20,131 nucleotides of DNA. It comes from Bondarzewia mesenterica. Taxonomy: Eukaryota > Basidiomycota > Agaricomycetes > Russulales > Bondarzewiaceae. Location of the stretch: the NCBI GenBank assembly GCA_004802705.1, contig SGPL01000479.1:5152-25282 (forward strand), given 5' to 3'. The position numbers and the translations under genes are program-made. Below the pieces are notes generated by a model. It worked only from the letters and a program-made list of their open reading frames with translations. It ran no database searches and had not been told where the DNA came from. Positions 1-8,272 of this stretch are shown piece by piece. Every line of letters starts with the position of its first letter. Position 1 is the first letter of the stretch.

Positions 1-84
1 GCNATAGGCGAGAGCGCAGCGAAATAATATTTTTTAATTTTATTTTTACAAAATAGTTAGAAAATACAATATTATTTTCTAAAT

Positions 85-553
85 CTAATTTTTTTCTAAA
101 TTAGGTTTTACTGGTAAATTATAAAAAGTATCAGAATTTATATATTCATTATATTTTATTTTAATAAAATAATTTATTAAATCTGTACCAATTTTTTAAA
201 ATAAATCAGTTATATTTTGTTCTATTAAATCATTATATTTATAACATTAAGGTATTACTCTACTTAATACTATTGATATAATTATTTCATTAGGAATTTA
301 ATTAATAATATTAAAATATATTTTTATTCGACTATATCTACCCTGTTTATATTCATCTAAAGATTTACTTAATAAATTTATAAAATTTATTATATAATCT
401 AAACCGTAACTAGTTTTAAATAATTTTTTATTATCTTTTAATAGATTTGTATATTTAGTTTTTCAATCATCGAATATAAACTCTTCCCTTTTAATTTGTC
501 TTAGGAATAAAGATACTTTTTTAGTTAATATATATTTATATTTAAAAGAGTAT
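85..553 (-). pseudogene. rpo: Remnant of plasmid-type mitochondrial RNA polymerase (N-terminal region)
   Basis: Read on the minus strand with TGA as Trp, this stretch gives about 155 codons interrupted by only three TAA stops, far fewer than random AT-rich sequence would give. The residues are coding-like (Lys/Asn/Ile/Leu-rich with spaced charges). A segment reading IPNEIIISIVLSRVIP is followed by NITDLF, a stop, then KIGTDLINYF. That pattern resembles the N-terminal region of single-subunit, phage-like RNA polymerases carried by linear mitochondrial plasmids. No catalytic palm or fingers motif is present, so only a 5' part would remain. The dpo elsewhere in this window supports a plasmid origin. 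The family assignment is inference from remembered resemblance. It could instead be another decayed plasmid ORF. Confidence 0.42.
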
Positions 554-572
554 ATAATTTAAATTATTATAT

Positions 573-833
573 ATGTTAGACGCTATTGTAAAAATTTATC
601 TTTTATTCACTATGTTAGCAGCAGCAAAATATATTGGTGCAGGTTTAGCTTGCTCAGGTTTAATTGGAGCAGGTGCCGGTATTGGTTTAATCTTTTCTTC
701 ATTAATCGCTTCAACAGCTAGAAACCCTCAAATTAGAGGTCAACTTTTTAGTTTTGCAATTTTAGGATTCGCTTTAGCTGAGGCCACAGGTTTGTTCTCA
801 TTAATGATTGCTTTCTTACTTTTATACTCATAA
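573..833 (+). CDS. atp9: ATP synthase F0 subunit c (subunit 9)
   Basis: This is the proteolipid ring subunit of mitochondrial ATP synthase, carrying protons through the inner membrane. Two hydrophobic helices flank the polar loop ARNPQIRGQ, and the second helix holds the conserved acidic residue in GFALAEATG. The usual product of about 73 residues starts at the ATG at 612 ([11 protein letters not shown]). An upstream in-frame ATG at 573 would add 13 residues ([13 protein letters not shown]). A partial copy near 7956 keeps an extension in frame despite a 6-bp indel, so the long start is possible; family length favours 612. Only two bases separate the TAA from a homing endonuclease ORF. The last 17 codons recur at 1743 with many synonymous differences, so this gene's 3' end was probably delivered by that element. 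Confidence 0.95.
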   Translation: MLDAIVKIYLLFTMLAAAKYIGAGLACSGLIGAGAGIGLIFSSLIASTARNPQIRGQLFSFAILGFALAEATGLFSLMIAFLLLYS

Positions 834-835
834 TC

Positions 836-1735
836 ATGATTTTAAGTAAGTTAAACTTAAATTATAATAATATTTATTACCCCCTTTCCAGCCTCGAGGC
901 ACTCTCGCCCGTTTACCTCGAGCGCGAGGGTTATAAAATTTTATATAAAATTTTATTAGGGGGCTTACCACTAAATAGAATACACTTTTCTAATTTAAGT
1001 CATAATCATAAAAGCGTAACCATTAAAAAAACAAATACTCATTTTTCTCCAAGTAATTGTAAAGCTATTGTACTTTGGCCTAATAACTTAGGTTCAGGTT
1101 TAGGAGGAGCTGCTTTATTAGGTAAAGCAACTTCTAATATGTATACTTTTTCTAAATATCAATTTTCAGTATTAATTGGTTTAATGTTAGGTGATGGTTA
1201 TATCAGAATACAAAAAGGTGCTAGATCAGTTAATGGATATTTTTACTATAAACAATCTCTCAATCACTTTATCCATTTTTGGAATGTATTTATTACTTTT
1301 TACTCCATTTTGTAAAGTATTACCAACCAAAATCTATACTAAATTGAAATNGGAAATTTCCCAGCTGTTTCATTTAGAACTCGATCATTAGCTATTTTTA
1401 CTTCGGTTCATAATTTATTTTACATAGAAGGAACAAAAGTAGTACCTAAAGACATTTATCAGTACTTAGATGCTGTAGCTTTAGCCTATTGGATAGCTGA
1501 TGATGGAACATCAAAACCTAAAGGAGGATTAGAATTATGTACCGATTCATTTTCTTTAGAAGAAGTGATTTATTTAATAAATATTTTAATTTACTTTTTT
1601 GGTTTCAAATGTTCTGTACATAATAAACGAAAAGGACAATATAGAATATATATTCATAAAGAATCTATGGTATCTTTAAGACAAATTGTTAGTCCTCATT
1701 TACCTTCAAGTATGTTGTATAAAATACATTTATAA
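836..1735 (+). pseudogene. LAGLIDADG homing endonuclease, two frame breaks
   Basis: This double-motif LAGLIDADG endonuclease would cut a DNA target and drive its own spread. The first motif reads LIGLMLGDG near 1171-1197 and the second LAYWIADDG near 1482-1508, with downstream helix and sheet segments ending at TAA 1733-1735. The ORF from ATG 836 stays open to 1315. The frame then changes near 1285-1300 and again near an N at 1351. Both breaks could be sequencing faults, because the downstream frame is clean for 125 codons. The N-terminal part contains a GC-rich repeat (about 880-965) that keeps the frame. No group I intron core was seen around it. It sits between atp9 and a duplicated atp9 3' end, so it appears to be a free-standing gene-tail-replacing element. 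Confidence 0.82.
880..965 (+). repeat. GC-rich short repeat plus AT palindrome inserted inside the endonuclease ORF
   Basis: A GC-rich block (cctcgaggcactctcgcccg and neighbours) is followed at 931-960 by an AT palindrome, ttataaaatttta then taaaattttattagg. The AT palindrome recurs at 4974-5003 and 5155-5185. Composition is unlike the flanking endonuclease codons. The reading frame passes through it. Confidence 0.7.
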
Positions 1736-1739
1736 ATTA

Positions 1740-1796
1740 AATGAAGCTACTGGATTATTCTCTTTGATGATAGCTTTCTTATTACTTTACTCATAA
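1740..1796 (+). pseudogene. atp9: Duplicated 3' end of atp9 (displaced exon tail)
   Basis: The sequence encodes N then [17 protein letters not shown] and a stop. The last 17 residues equal the C-terminus of the intact atp9, but 10 of the 17 codons differ, all synonymously. It begins four bases after the endonuclease stop and has no start of its own. In comparable fungal elements, an endonuclease-bearing insertion supplies a new gene tail and leaves the old tail downstream. The arrangement here fits that, which makes this the displaced resident tail. It is probably untranslated. Confidence 0.9.
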
Positions 1797-1836
1797 TAAT
1801 GAAAAAAATATTAATAATAAAAAATTAAACCCCTTA

Positions 1837-1914
1837 ATGTTAATAGGAATCATTTTTCTTTATTTAACGTATAAAATCTTAATTTCTAGACCTTTTCTAC
1901 TAGTGTACTTATAA
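1837..1914 (+). CDS. Possible tiny one-helix ORF downstream of the atp9 element
   Basis: A 25-codon ORF reads MLIGIIFLYLTYKILISRP... and ends at TAA 1912. It is one hydrophobic helix followed by a short basic tail. The open frame extends upstream through an Asn/Lys-rich stretch into the duplicated atp9 tail, out of phase with it. It does not resemble the atp8 pattern I know. It may be chance coding in AT-rich DNA. Confidence 0.15.
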   Translation: MLIGIIFLYLTYKILISRPFLLVYL

Positions 1915-2100
1915 GTATAAAAATGTTTGTTTTTGCCGCGTAGCGATAAATTACTTTTTTTAGTTTAATCTTATTTTTATTTAATTTACAGTATTAAAAC
2001 TATGCTGTTTGAAATAAATATGAGTATTTGATATACAACTCACAATGGTTAAATGTTTTTTCCTTTCACTCCAAAGTCTAATCCTTTTAATCTAGAAATA

Positions 2101-2134
2101 TCGCATACGATGAAACCGAGTTAGAAACGGTATG
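2101..2134 (+). other. Candidate RNA hairpin of unknown role
   Basis: gcatac at the 5' side pairs with the 3' arm cggtatgc, with ccg stacked above a bulge and the loop agttagaaa. It lies in about 160 bases (2000-2160) of more balanced composition than the surroundings. I could not match it to RNase P RNA, group II domain V or a tRNA. It may be a remnant of a structured RNA. Confidence 0.2.
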
Positions 2135-3308
2135 CTAAGAAGAAACAAGAATGGAATTAAAAAAAAGCTCTTATTAAATTTTATATTAATATTAAAGTCT
2201 TTTATTACTCCTAGCGCCAAAGGCGTTTGTTTCCTAATTTTTTTTGTTTGCTTCTAGCTCCTTCTTGCGTAGCCACAAAGGCGTTTTTTTGTTTAAAAAA
2301 ANCAAAAAAAAAATAAAATAAACAAAAAAAATAAGCCAAAGGCGGGAGCTGCGCGGTTTAAACACAAAAAATAAGCCAAAGGCGACAAAAGTGGCTGGGA
2401 TGAATTTAAATATTTTAGATTCTTTTTTAATCTACAGCTAGTTCCCCTTTTTCCAATAGGCGGGCGGTGGTATTCAACCGCGCCACCGCTTAATTTGAGT
2501 GGAGTTATCTAATTAAAACAAGGGCGGAGCCAGCCAAAGGCGATTTTTACCGCGAGCGTGCCTTATTCTCGCTACGCGTTTGTGGCTACGCAAGAAGGAG
2601 CTGCCCCTTATTCTCTTGCGTAGCAGCCGCGTTTGTTCCCCTAGATAACAGGCGGAGCCAGCGGCCTAATTTTTTGTCGCTCTGGCGTAGCCACTACTAA
2701 TTCATTTTTATCTCTAAAAATGAATAAGGAGCGCATAAAGCAAACAAAATAAAGAAGGCCCGCTACCGCGAGATAATTAATAGGCGAGGCAGAGAGAACA
2801 CTCGCCATAGGCGGGAGCGATAATTAGTAGGCGAGGGAGCGACAAAATTAAATAAGAAGAAGATAAAATAAAAAGACTGAAGCGGGGGAGTAGTACAGTA
2901 AGTATAAGGTTTACATTTTAGTCTTAACCCCCTTATTTTTAAAATTTACTGATTTTCAAAATCTCAAAGCGCGGAGCGCAGAAATATTTTGGCGGCGTTA
3001 TTTTTAGATCCTCACAATTTCAACTTAAAATTCTTAAAAATTTTTAAAAATAAAATGTTTGAAATCATATATTTTATAATTTTCTGGATAAAACAGTCCT
3101 CTCAAATACCTTATTTTTAGATTTTGTTAATTTTGATCATTTTTTCATCAATTTTTAAATAAAAAATCATTAATATTAATATCAACTTAACTTTTTTATA
3201 ATTTTGTATCTTTTATTAATTTTAATAAATTTAATAATTAAACTTTCCGCCTTCTTATTTTTTTTGCTATAGCAAAAAAAATTAGAGATCAACAAAATAT
3301 ATAATATC

Positions 3309-3416
3309 AAGGGCGGAGCCAGCCCCTAATAAATTTTTATATATATAAAAATTTATAAACCCCTCCCCCCCGCCTATGGCGAGAGGGGAGGAAGGGAGGA
3401 GGGGGCGGCGTGTTTT
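3309..3416 (+). repeat. G/C-skewed hairpin repeat, copy A
   Basis: The unit reads aagggcggagccagccccta, then an AT palindrome (aaatttttat...ataaaaattt), then a C-run (cccctcccccccgcctatgg), then a G-run block (gaggggaggaagggaggagg) and ggcggcgtgttttc. The C-run and G-run arms are complementary. Near-identical copies lie at 9764-9871 and, reversed, at 16483-16577, with a truncated one at 11692-11722. The G-rich arm has several G tracts that could form a quadruplex. Confidence 0.88.
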
Positions 3417-3467
3417 CTTGCGAAGCAAATTTTTAATAATTAATTTTTATGATTTTTTTAATTTTAT

Positions 3468-3517
3468 TTTTCTATGTCCCTTATTTTATTTGTATTTTTT
3501 TTTCTCTATTTTTAGCT
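3468..3517 (+). pseudogene. Fragment of the family-B membrane gene
   Basis: This 50-base stretch matches the helix-2 coding part of the gene at 12162 (about 12290-12340), with a few substitutions and one extra T in a T-run. The similarity stops abruptly at agctt, where an unrelated repeat begins. It is a short recombination scar rather than a gene. Confidence 0.7.
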
Positions 3518-3526
3518 TGCGCAGTA

Positions 3527-3617
3527 GTTTACAATTATTATTATAATTGTAATATTAGGGGGATATTATTTATTATTAAATTTTTTCGTTTGAATAGTTA
3601 CAGAAATTAAGACAACC
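3527..3617 (+). repeat. Inverted repeat partner A (pairs with 13580-13670)
   Basis: The segment containing ttgtaatattaggggg and tttcgtttgaatag and ending acagaaattaagacaa recurs on the opposite strand at 13580-13670 with small indels. The two copies are about 10 kb apart in inverted orientation. Recombination between them could flip the DNA in between. Confidence 0.85.
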
Positions 3618-3837
3618 TTCAGACCGTATCGCTAGCGCAGAAGAATATGGCCAAAATAAAGATTTTTATCCGAAGGTGTGTAAAAGCAACAAACCAAACC
3701 CAAAAAATACGATTAAATACTATATATTAGCCGAAATAGTATATAAACATACCTTAGAGAAGAATAAACAAGCCAATAAGCAGAGACAACATCAGGGTAT
3801 AAGAATCTTTGTAGATTTAGACCAAATATTGATGTAA
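3598..3837 (+). CDS. Orphan ORF, probably 5'-truncated
   Basis: A clean 79-codon frame runs from just after a TAG at 3595 to TAA at 3835-3837, with no ATG at its beginning. Residues are basic and polar (SDRIASAEEYGQNKDFYPK, then IKYYILAEIVYKHTLEKNK) and end RIFVDLDQILM. Codon composition is less AT-biased than its neighbours. Its first six codons lie in the inverted repeat shared with 13580-13670, and the copy there diverges right after them, so the native start was probably lost at that junction. It converges on the minus-strand gene ending at 3849, only 11 bases away. I do not recognise the family. Confidence 0.4.
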   Translation, partial: LQKLRQPSDRIASAEEYGQNKDFYPKVCKSNKPNPKNTIKYYILAEIVYKHTLEKNKQANKQRQHQGIRIFVDLDQILM

Positions 3838-3848
3838 CGCTTTAAAAT

Positions 3849-4715
3849 TCATGTTAATGCTCTTCCAAATTTATTCTGAGGTAAATATCTAGTATAATCT
3901 AATTTTAATAAATTAGAAACTATAAAAATATTTATTAAAATTAAAGATAAAACAATTTCATAATTAATAAATTGATTCAATTGAGCTAACATGTCTAAAG
4001 GAAAATCAGTTAATACATTATTTAAGTGGTCGGTTATAGAATCTGAAAAAAATTTTATCAACAAATTTTTNTNGCTATATCGTTATCTTTGTTCAGTGCT
4101 TTAGACATCGTTAATGTACCACCTTGAACTATAGCCATACCAACTAATCCTGCGGCAGCTTTTACAACTGGAGGACCACCCACGTGTTTTGCAATTTTTC
4201 ATCCCAATGATGCACCTGCTCCTGAAGATGCTGCTGCAGCCAAGTTATTTACCCCTTCGCTAGACAATTTTACATTGAATCTAGGGTGATTTACAGCTAA
4301 AGAACTGTTTTTTAAATCATTATTAACAGTTACCCCTTTACCTTTGTCATTATTAGAGGCAGAATTATCGGTAGAGCTAGATGAGCTAGATTCACCTTCA
4401 GAAATCGAAGAGCTTATATTTTCATCAAAAGCATTGCTAAAATTACTAATTTTTTTCTAGATCCTCAAAGTATCTAACCATTGGGGAATCGTCAAATAGA
4501 AATAAGATCGATAAATCCAATCCAAGTCAGGTTAATAAGCTAAAAATAGAAAAGAAAAATAAAAATAAAATAAATGAGATAGAAAAATAGGAAAGATTAT
4601 TAAACGAAATATAGTGTTTTTTAAAGGTAGAACCTAAATAATTTTTTATCACTAAACTATCGAATAAAATAGCAAGAGTAAAAGATATTAAGAATAGTAG
4701 TTTAAGCGAAATCAT
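3849..4715 (-). CDS. Family-B membrane protein with Ala/Gly-rich core, two frame shifts
   Basis: Starting at ATG 4715, residues 1-89 hold two hydrophobic helices and closely match the N-terminus of the gene at 12162 (shared NYLGSTFKK, FSIFSLLTW and DLSILF..DDSP). This frame stops at 4446, immediately after a run of seven A's. Skipping one A opens a Ser/Asp/Asn-rich linker and an Ala/Gly-rich core (LAAAASSGAGASLGWKIAK, PPVVKAAAGLVGMAI). The frame returns to the original at N's 4071/4073, giving a C-terminal hydrophobic helix (EIVLSLILINIFIV) and a basic tail. TGA is Trp. It is probably a membrane protein of the inner membrane or matrix. Function is unknown, and the frame breaks could be errors or recoding. 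Confidence 0.6.
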
Positions 4716-5337
4716 TGAGTAAAATAAAAAGTAAATTATATAAAGTAAAATAGTAAGCTAGATTATAATTTTTTATTAATTTTTGTTATTAGAATTTTTT
4801 TTTTGTTTACCCAAACAAAATAAATAAATTCTAAATTAATAAAAATTCTGTCTGTTTATTTTGATTTGGTTTTATTATTTATCTTTGTTTAAATCGCATA
4901 GGCGCCCTCCGGACTAATTGAAATTGAAATTTTGTGGCACCGCCGCTTTTTAAAGAAAAACAAAGGCTCCGCCTTATAAAATTTTATATAAAATTTTATT
5001 AGGAGCGACAATCTATAGTGGCAAACCGCTCCTCGCTTGATATTGGGAACAATCAAAATGCGGCCAAAAATTAGAAGCTAGCGAAGAGTGTAAAATACAA
5101 TCAAAATAAATAGAGGATTGAGTGGGGATTTATGATCAAAAGATTTATGCGCTCCTTATAAAATTTTATATAAAATTTTATAAGGCTCCGCCCTTTGTGT
5201 GGCTTATAAAATTTGATTTCAAAATTTATTAGACTTTGATTTTAAATCTAAATGATCTACTTTTATATAAGTTTTTTATAATTTAAAAGTATATGTAATA
5301 AAGATTATAAAATTTAATTTTCTAATATCAAAATTTC
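4716..5337. other. Intergenic region with AT palindromes
   Basis: No gene was seen. Upstream of the 4715 start, the leader resembles that of the 12162 gene: both have taAT[ct]TAGCTT, an ACTTTA block and a T-rich ACTTTTT tract before the ATG. Further out are inverted AT blocks (attctaaattaataaaaatt and its partner near 4770-4800). Two copies of the ttataaaatttta palindrome lie at 4974-5003 and 5155-5185, flanked by ggctccgcc-type GC motifs. Confidence 0.6.
5155..5185. repeat. Near-perfect AT palindrome (ccttataaaa...ttttataagg)
   Basis: The arms ccttataaaatttta and taaaattttataagg are mutually complementary, making a long snap-back hairpin. The same core occurs at 931-960 and 4974-5003. It is followed by ggctccgcccttt, a GC repeat motif. 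Confidence 0.8.
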
Positions 5338-5514
5338 TATTATCTATTTCTAATTTAAATAAGAGAACTAAAAAATTCACAATTAATCTATGAAATCGTA
5401 TTATTTTTTGAATTTAATATAATTTGATTACTTTAAATAGCGGTAATAAAGCAACCACGCAGTAGTTAAAGTAATATAAAATAATTAAGTAAAAGAGTAA
5501 ACTTGAACAAATAT
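5338..5514 (+). promoter_or_regulatory. Conserved 5' leader of the family-A genes, copy 1
   Basis: This leader is clearly similar to 16953-17147 ahead of the paralogous gene at 17158. Shared blocks include agaactaaaaaa, tatgaaatc, ttttgaatttaa, tttgattactttaaat and taattaagtaaaagagtaaa. A stem attactttaa (5427-5436) with ttaaagtaat (5466-5475) is kept in the other copy with a different loop. Untranslated DNA this conserved suggests a promoter, RNA processing or translation signal; the type is not known. Confidence 0.55.
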
Positions 5515-5529
5515 TTTTAATTTTAATTC

Positions 5530-7055
5530 ATGGCTAAAATAAGATTAAAATCGGCTTTAAATCTCTATTTTAAAGCAATGTCGTTACCTATGGGATATAT
5601 TAGTCATAATTTACATGTAATACTATTTTTGCTGGTAGGAGGGCTAGCGTCATATTTTCTAACTAGTAGATTAATTTATGAGTTAGGTATATCAAATACC
5701 TTTTTTAATATAGTTTTAATTTTAACTCTAATTAACCTTATCTATTTAAAATTTAATTTTATAGTAAGATTATTCAATATATTTTTTAAAACTATTCCTT
5801 ATTTCATTAAACAAAAGTTTGTAGCGCACAACGATCAAATTAATTCAATACAAAATAAAGAATCACTAGCGGTAGGGAGCGAGGTAATTGCTATATATAT
5901 TATAATTAATATATTTTATTTATTTGTATCGTATTTTATTATAGGTAGAATTCATGAAGCCTTTTTTACTCTGAATTTCCAATTTTATTTTAATTCTTTA
6001 ATTTATACTACATTTATTAGTTTTATATTAGTTATAATTTATATTGATTATATTTACTATAATATAATTGATATTAAAGAAAATAAAAATAATTACATTT
6101 CAATTGTTATTGTTTTTATTTTGAGTATGAGTTTTTTAAGCATTTTCAGTTATTACATACAAAATCTCTTATTTGTTGATGTAGTTTATTGTTCATCAGG
6201 CAATGAGAATGTTCAGTTTAATAATAATGAACAAATTAATAATATAAGTTCTGATAATAATATAAACAATGCCAATTCTCAAAAAAATATTAATTCTCAA
6301 TATAATACAGAAGATGATAATAATAATAATGAAAATAAGCAAGTTAATATTAATGTACAAGGTAATACTAATATTCAAAATACTACCAATTTAAGTGTTT
6401 CTAACAATTTTATTTTAAGTAAGTCTACTCACTTGAGACCATTGAGATTGGTAGAGAAATTTAAATCACAGTCAAAGTCTAATCTTCAATTTATTGAAAA
6501 TAAGACTGTTACACATTCTGCAGAAAATGCTATTATTAATAAATCGGCAGAAAATACTATTATTAATTTTTCATTACCTTTAAAACCACTATCTCCAGAT
6601 CAAATTTTCCATAAATCATTATTTCAATATATTACAGATAAAAGCTATGCACCAACCGAAAACTTTGAGATAAGTATTCTGTTTTATTATCAAATTATAA
6701 TAAATCTGAATTAAATATATCTGAATTTAATTTATACGTTTATAGATTAATAATTGAAAGTACGAGACTAGATCGTTCTTACAATTATTTATTACCCTAT
6801 TTAAATTTTATAGATAATGACTTAACAAAATTAAATTCTATAATTTTTCCTAATCTAATTACTAACGGACTTTATTTTATTGATGATTTTCAAATATATG
6901 TACTTAAACATATGAAATATACAGAAATATTTCATTGTAAAAATATAAAGGAATTCCATGAATATATTGAAACCGTTTATGCTAGCAAAATTTATGATAA
7001 GGTATTAATTTATCAAGATAAATATAATTATTTAAATTTATTTCCCGAACATTAG
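5530..7055 (+). CDS. Family-A multi-helix membrane protein with Asn-rich linker, one frame shift
   Basis: The first open frame runs 394 codons from ATG 5530. The N-terminal half has about five hydrophobic segments (roughly residues 28-48, 58-76, 118-140, 150-172 and 188-210). An Asn/Gln/Ser-rich low-complexity linker follows (about 225-290), then a basic segment. Near 6650-6680 the frame must shift; the second frame is clean for 125 codons to TAG 7053-7055 and encodes a globular, acidic-aromatic tail (YVYRLIIESTRLDRSYNYL, then NLITNGLYFIDDF). The residues ASYFLTSRLIYELGISNTF match the protein at 17158 (LDFLTSNLAYELGISNTF), so they are paralogs. It is followed after one base by a small ORF. 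No known family was recognised. It is likely an integral membrane protein encoded by a plasmid-derived cassette. Confidence 0.65.
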
Positions 7056-7056
7056 A

Positions 7057-7254
7057 ATGGATAATTTAAAACCTGAATTAATTAGATACTTACGAAACAA
7101 TTATCATTATTACTGAGATATGGATGATAGTATTTTTCAACCAAATCTAATTAATAATAATTTAATAAAACTAATGAATAAAAATGATTTAGATGAAATT
7201 ATTGATAAAATAGTAATGCTTACCCTAATTAGATCTTCCAATTGATATTCCTAA
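7057..7254 (+). CDS. Small acidic ORF following the family-A gene
   Basis: This ORF has 65 codons from ATG 7057, one base after the preceding stop, which suggests co-transcription. It reads MDNLKPELIRYLRNNYHYYW with TGA as Trp, then Asn/Asp-rich sequence. It ends RSSNWYS at TAA 7252. An alternative downstream frame (DLPIDIPKLKKYILLHIKI, stop at 7298-7300) looks more protein-like, so the real C-terminus may lie there after a one-base break near 7225. It has no membrane helix and no recognised family. Confidence 0.4.
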
Positions 7255-7300
7255 ATTAAAAAAATATATATTATTACATATTAAAATTAAAAATATTTAA

Positions 7301-7612
7301 CTAGCTCTCGCTTAGCGGAGCTTTTTGTTTTCTCTAATCCCTATTCCTCTGGCTTCGCAAGAAAGATCGCTAGTTTTCTTTTATAAAATTTATTCGCGTA
7401 CTAATTACCAAGGGCGGAGCCACAAATTTTATTAAGTAGCCACTCGCATATTGCGGCCTGGGAGGAGACTTCTTATAATATTTATTAGTACTTTAACAAT
7501 TTTAGGTACTTGGTATTAAATAATACACATAATCAATAAGTAATCTCAATTTATGATGTTATTTTAACTTTTTTTTTTTTGTTTTGCTGGCTCCGCCCTT
7601 TTTTTATTAACG
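7301..7612. repeat. Intergenic repeat zone
   Basis: No gene was seen. Short GC motifs occur here (agctctcgcttagcggagct, which folds back on itself; cttcgcaagaa; gggcggagccac; ctggctccgccc) in AT-rich sequence. Confidence 0.55.
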
Positions 7613-7681
7613 CCCACCCAATGGAGTTGAACCATTATTTAAATCATGCAAGGATTAAGTTTTCCATTAAACTATCATGGG
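7613..7681 (-). tRNA. tRNA-like sequence, anticodon loop reads UGC (Ala?)
   Basis: On the minus strand there is a D stem GTTT/AAAC, an anticodon stem of four pairs closing loop CTTGCAT, and a T arm AATGG/CCATT with loop TTCAACT. The acceptor CCCATGA/GGGTGGG pairs at only five of seven positions. The D and T arms are convincing, the acceptor is not. It is either a decayed gene or a tRNA needing repair. A sister copy lies at 7742-7813 with the same acceptor defect. Confidence 0.45.
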
Positions 7682-7741
7682 TATAAATTTATATTTATAT
7701 TAAAATACTTTATTATGTTTCTTCTTAAAATTTATATCAAT

Positions 7742-7813
7742 CCCACCCAATGGGATCGAACCATTATTTATATCTTAACAGATTAAGTTTTACCTAAATT
7801 AAACTATCATGGG
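7742..7813 (-). pseudogene. Second, more decayed copy of the tRNA-like sequence
   Basis: It shares acceptor halves and a T stem (AATGG TTCGATC CCATT) with 7613-7681 and has a normal D arm (GTTTAATTTAGGTAAAAC). The anticodon stem does not close: the region CTGTTAA could be an Asn (GUU) loop, but the flanking bases do not pair and one base is missing relative to the sister copy. It is probably a tandem duplicate decaying after duplication. Confidence 0.4.
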
Positions 7814-7955
7814 TATAAATTTATATTTTAATATTTGTTTTTGTTTGTTTATTTTTGAAATCTATATCAAAAACAAAAAATAAAAACGCGCAGCGAAAAA
7901 AACAAAAAACAAAAACGCCTTTGGCGAGTGAAATGTTAGATGATTATTAGTTTAT

Positions 7956-8087
7956 ATGTTAAACTATATTGTAAAATTTTATCTTTTTTGTTTATTCACT
8001 ATGTTAGCATTTACTAAATATATTGGTGCAGGTTTAGCTTGCTCAGGTTTAATTGGAGCTTATGCTTATATTAGTGTAAAAGATTAA
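7956..8087 (+). pseudogene. atp9: 5' fragment copy of atp9
   Basis: ATG 8001 begins [20 protein letters not shown], nearly identical to the atp9 start, then breaks off into YAYISVKD and TAA 8085-8087. About 45 bases of upstream sequence are copied too (MLNYIVKFYLFCLFT in frame, versus [13 protein letters not shown] at the true gene). It lacks the polar loop and the second helix, so it cannot make a functional subunit c. This is a partial duplication, possibly left by an earlier insertion or recombination. Confidence 0.88.
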
Positions 8088-8272
8088 AGTGCAATTTTAC
8101 AGTGCAAAATTTTATTTAGTTTGCTTTAATACAATCGCCTTTGGCGCTTGTAATTACCCGAGATTGATTGTATCTTCTCAATCATTCCAAATCCTCGTAA
8201 TTTGGGATTGATTATAATAAATTTAACGCTTCGAAATGGATTTATAACCTAGTTTATACTGTAAATAAAATT
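8088..8272. other. Intergenic, no firm gene
   Basis: On the minus strand a short coding-like run (NQSQITRIWNDWEDTINLG) appears downstream of the large broken gene, bounded by stops and with no start. A caaaggcg-type GC repeat lies within it. Nothing else was seen. Confidence 0.35.

Larger units (their letters stand above)
1915..3467. repeat. Long intergenic zone of dispersed GC-rich short repeats
   Basis: No convincing gene was seen. The region is an AT-rich background studded with short GC-rich motifs that recur across the window: ggcggagcca, cttcttgcgtagcc, ctaccgcgag and caaaggcg. The block around 2251-2297 (gcttctagctccttcttgcg onward) is repeated at about 13464-13513 and in inverted, altered form near 19160-19205. 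The block 2745-2780 is an inverted copy of about 13388-13425. A short structured segment lies at 2101-2134. Many of these units can pair with a neighbouring copy to form hairpins. Confidence 0.75.

Noticed and set aside
836..1796. Group I intron inside atp9
   Set aside because: atp9 is complete before the endonuclease, so no splicing is needed, and no P/Q/R/S core elements were seen.
2000..2160. Possible group II intron domain V or coding remnant
   Set aside because: The hairpin lacks the conserved domain V triad and tetraloop, and the minus-strand frame has a stop and no recognisable motif.
6196..6378. Minus-strand ORF of 60 codons
   Set aside because: It is the antisense shadow of the Asn-rich linker of the 5530 gene; Asn codons read backwards as Ile and Leu.
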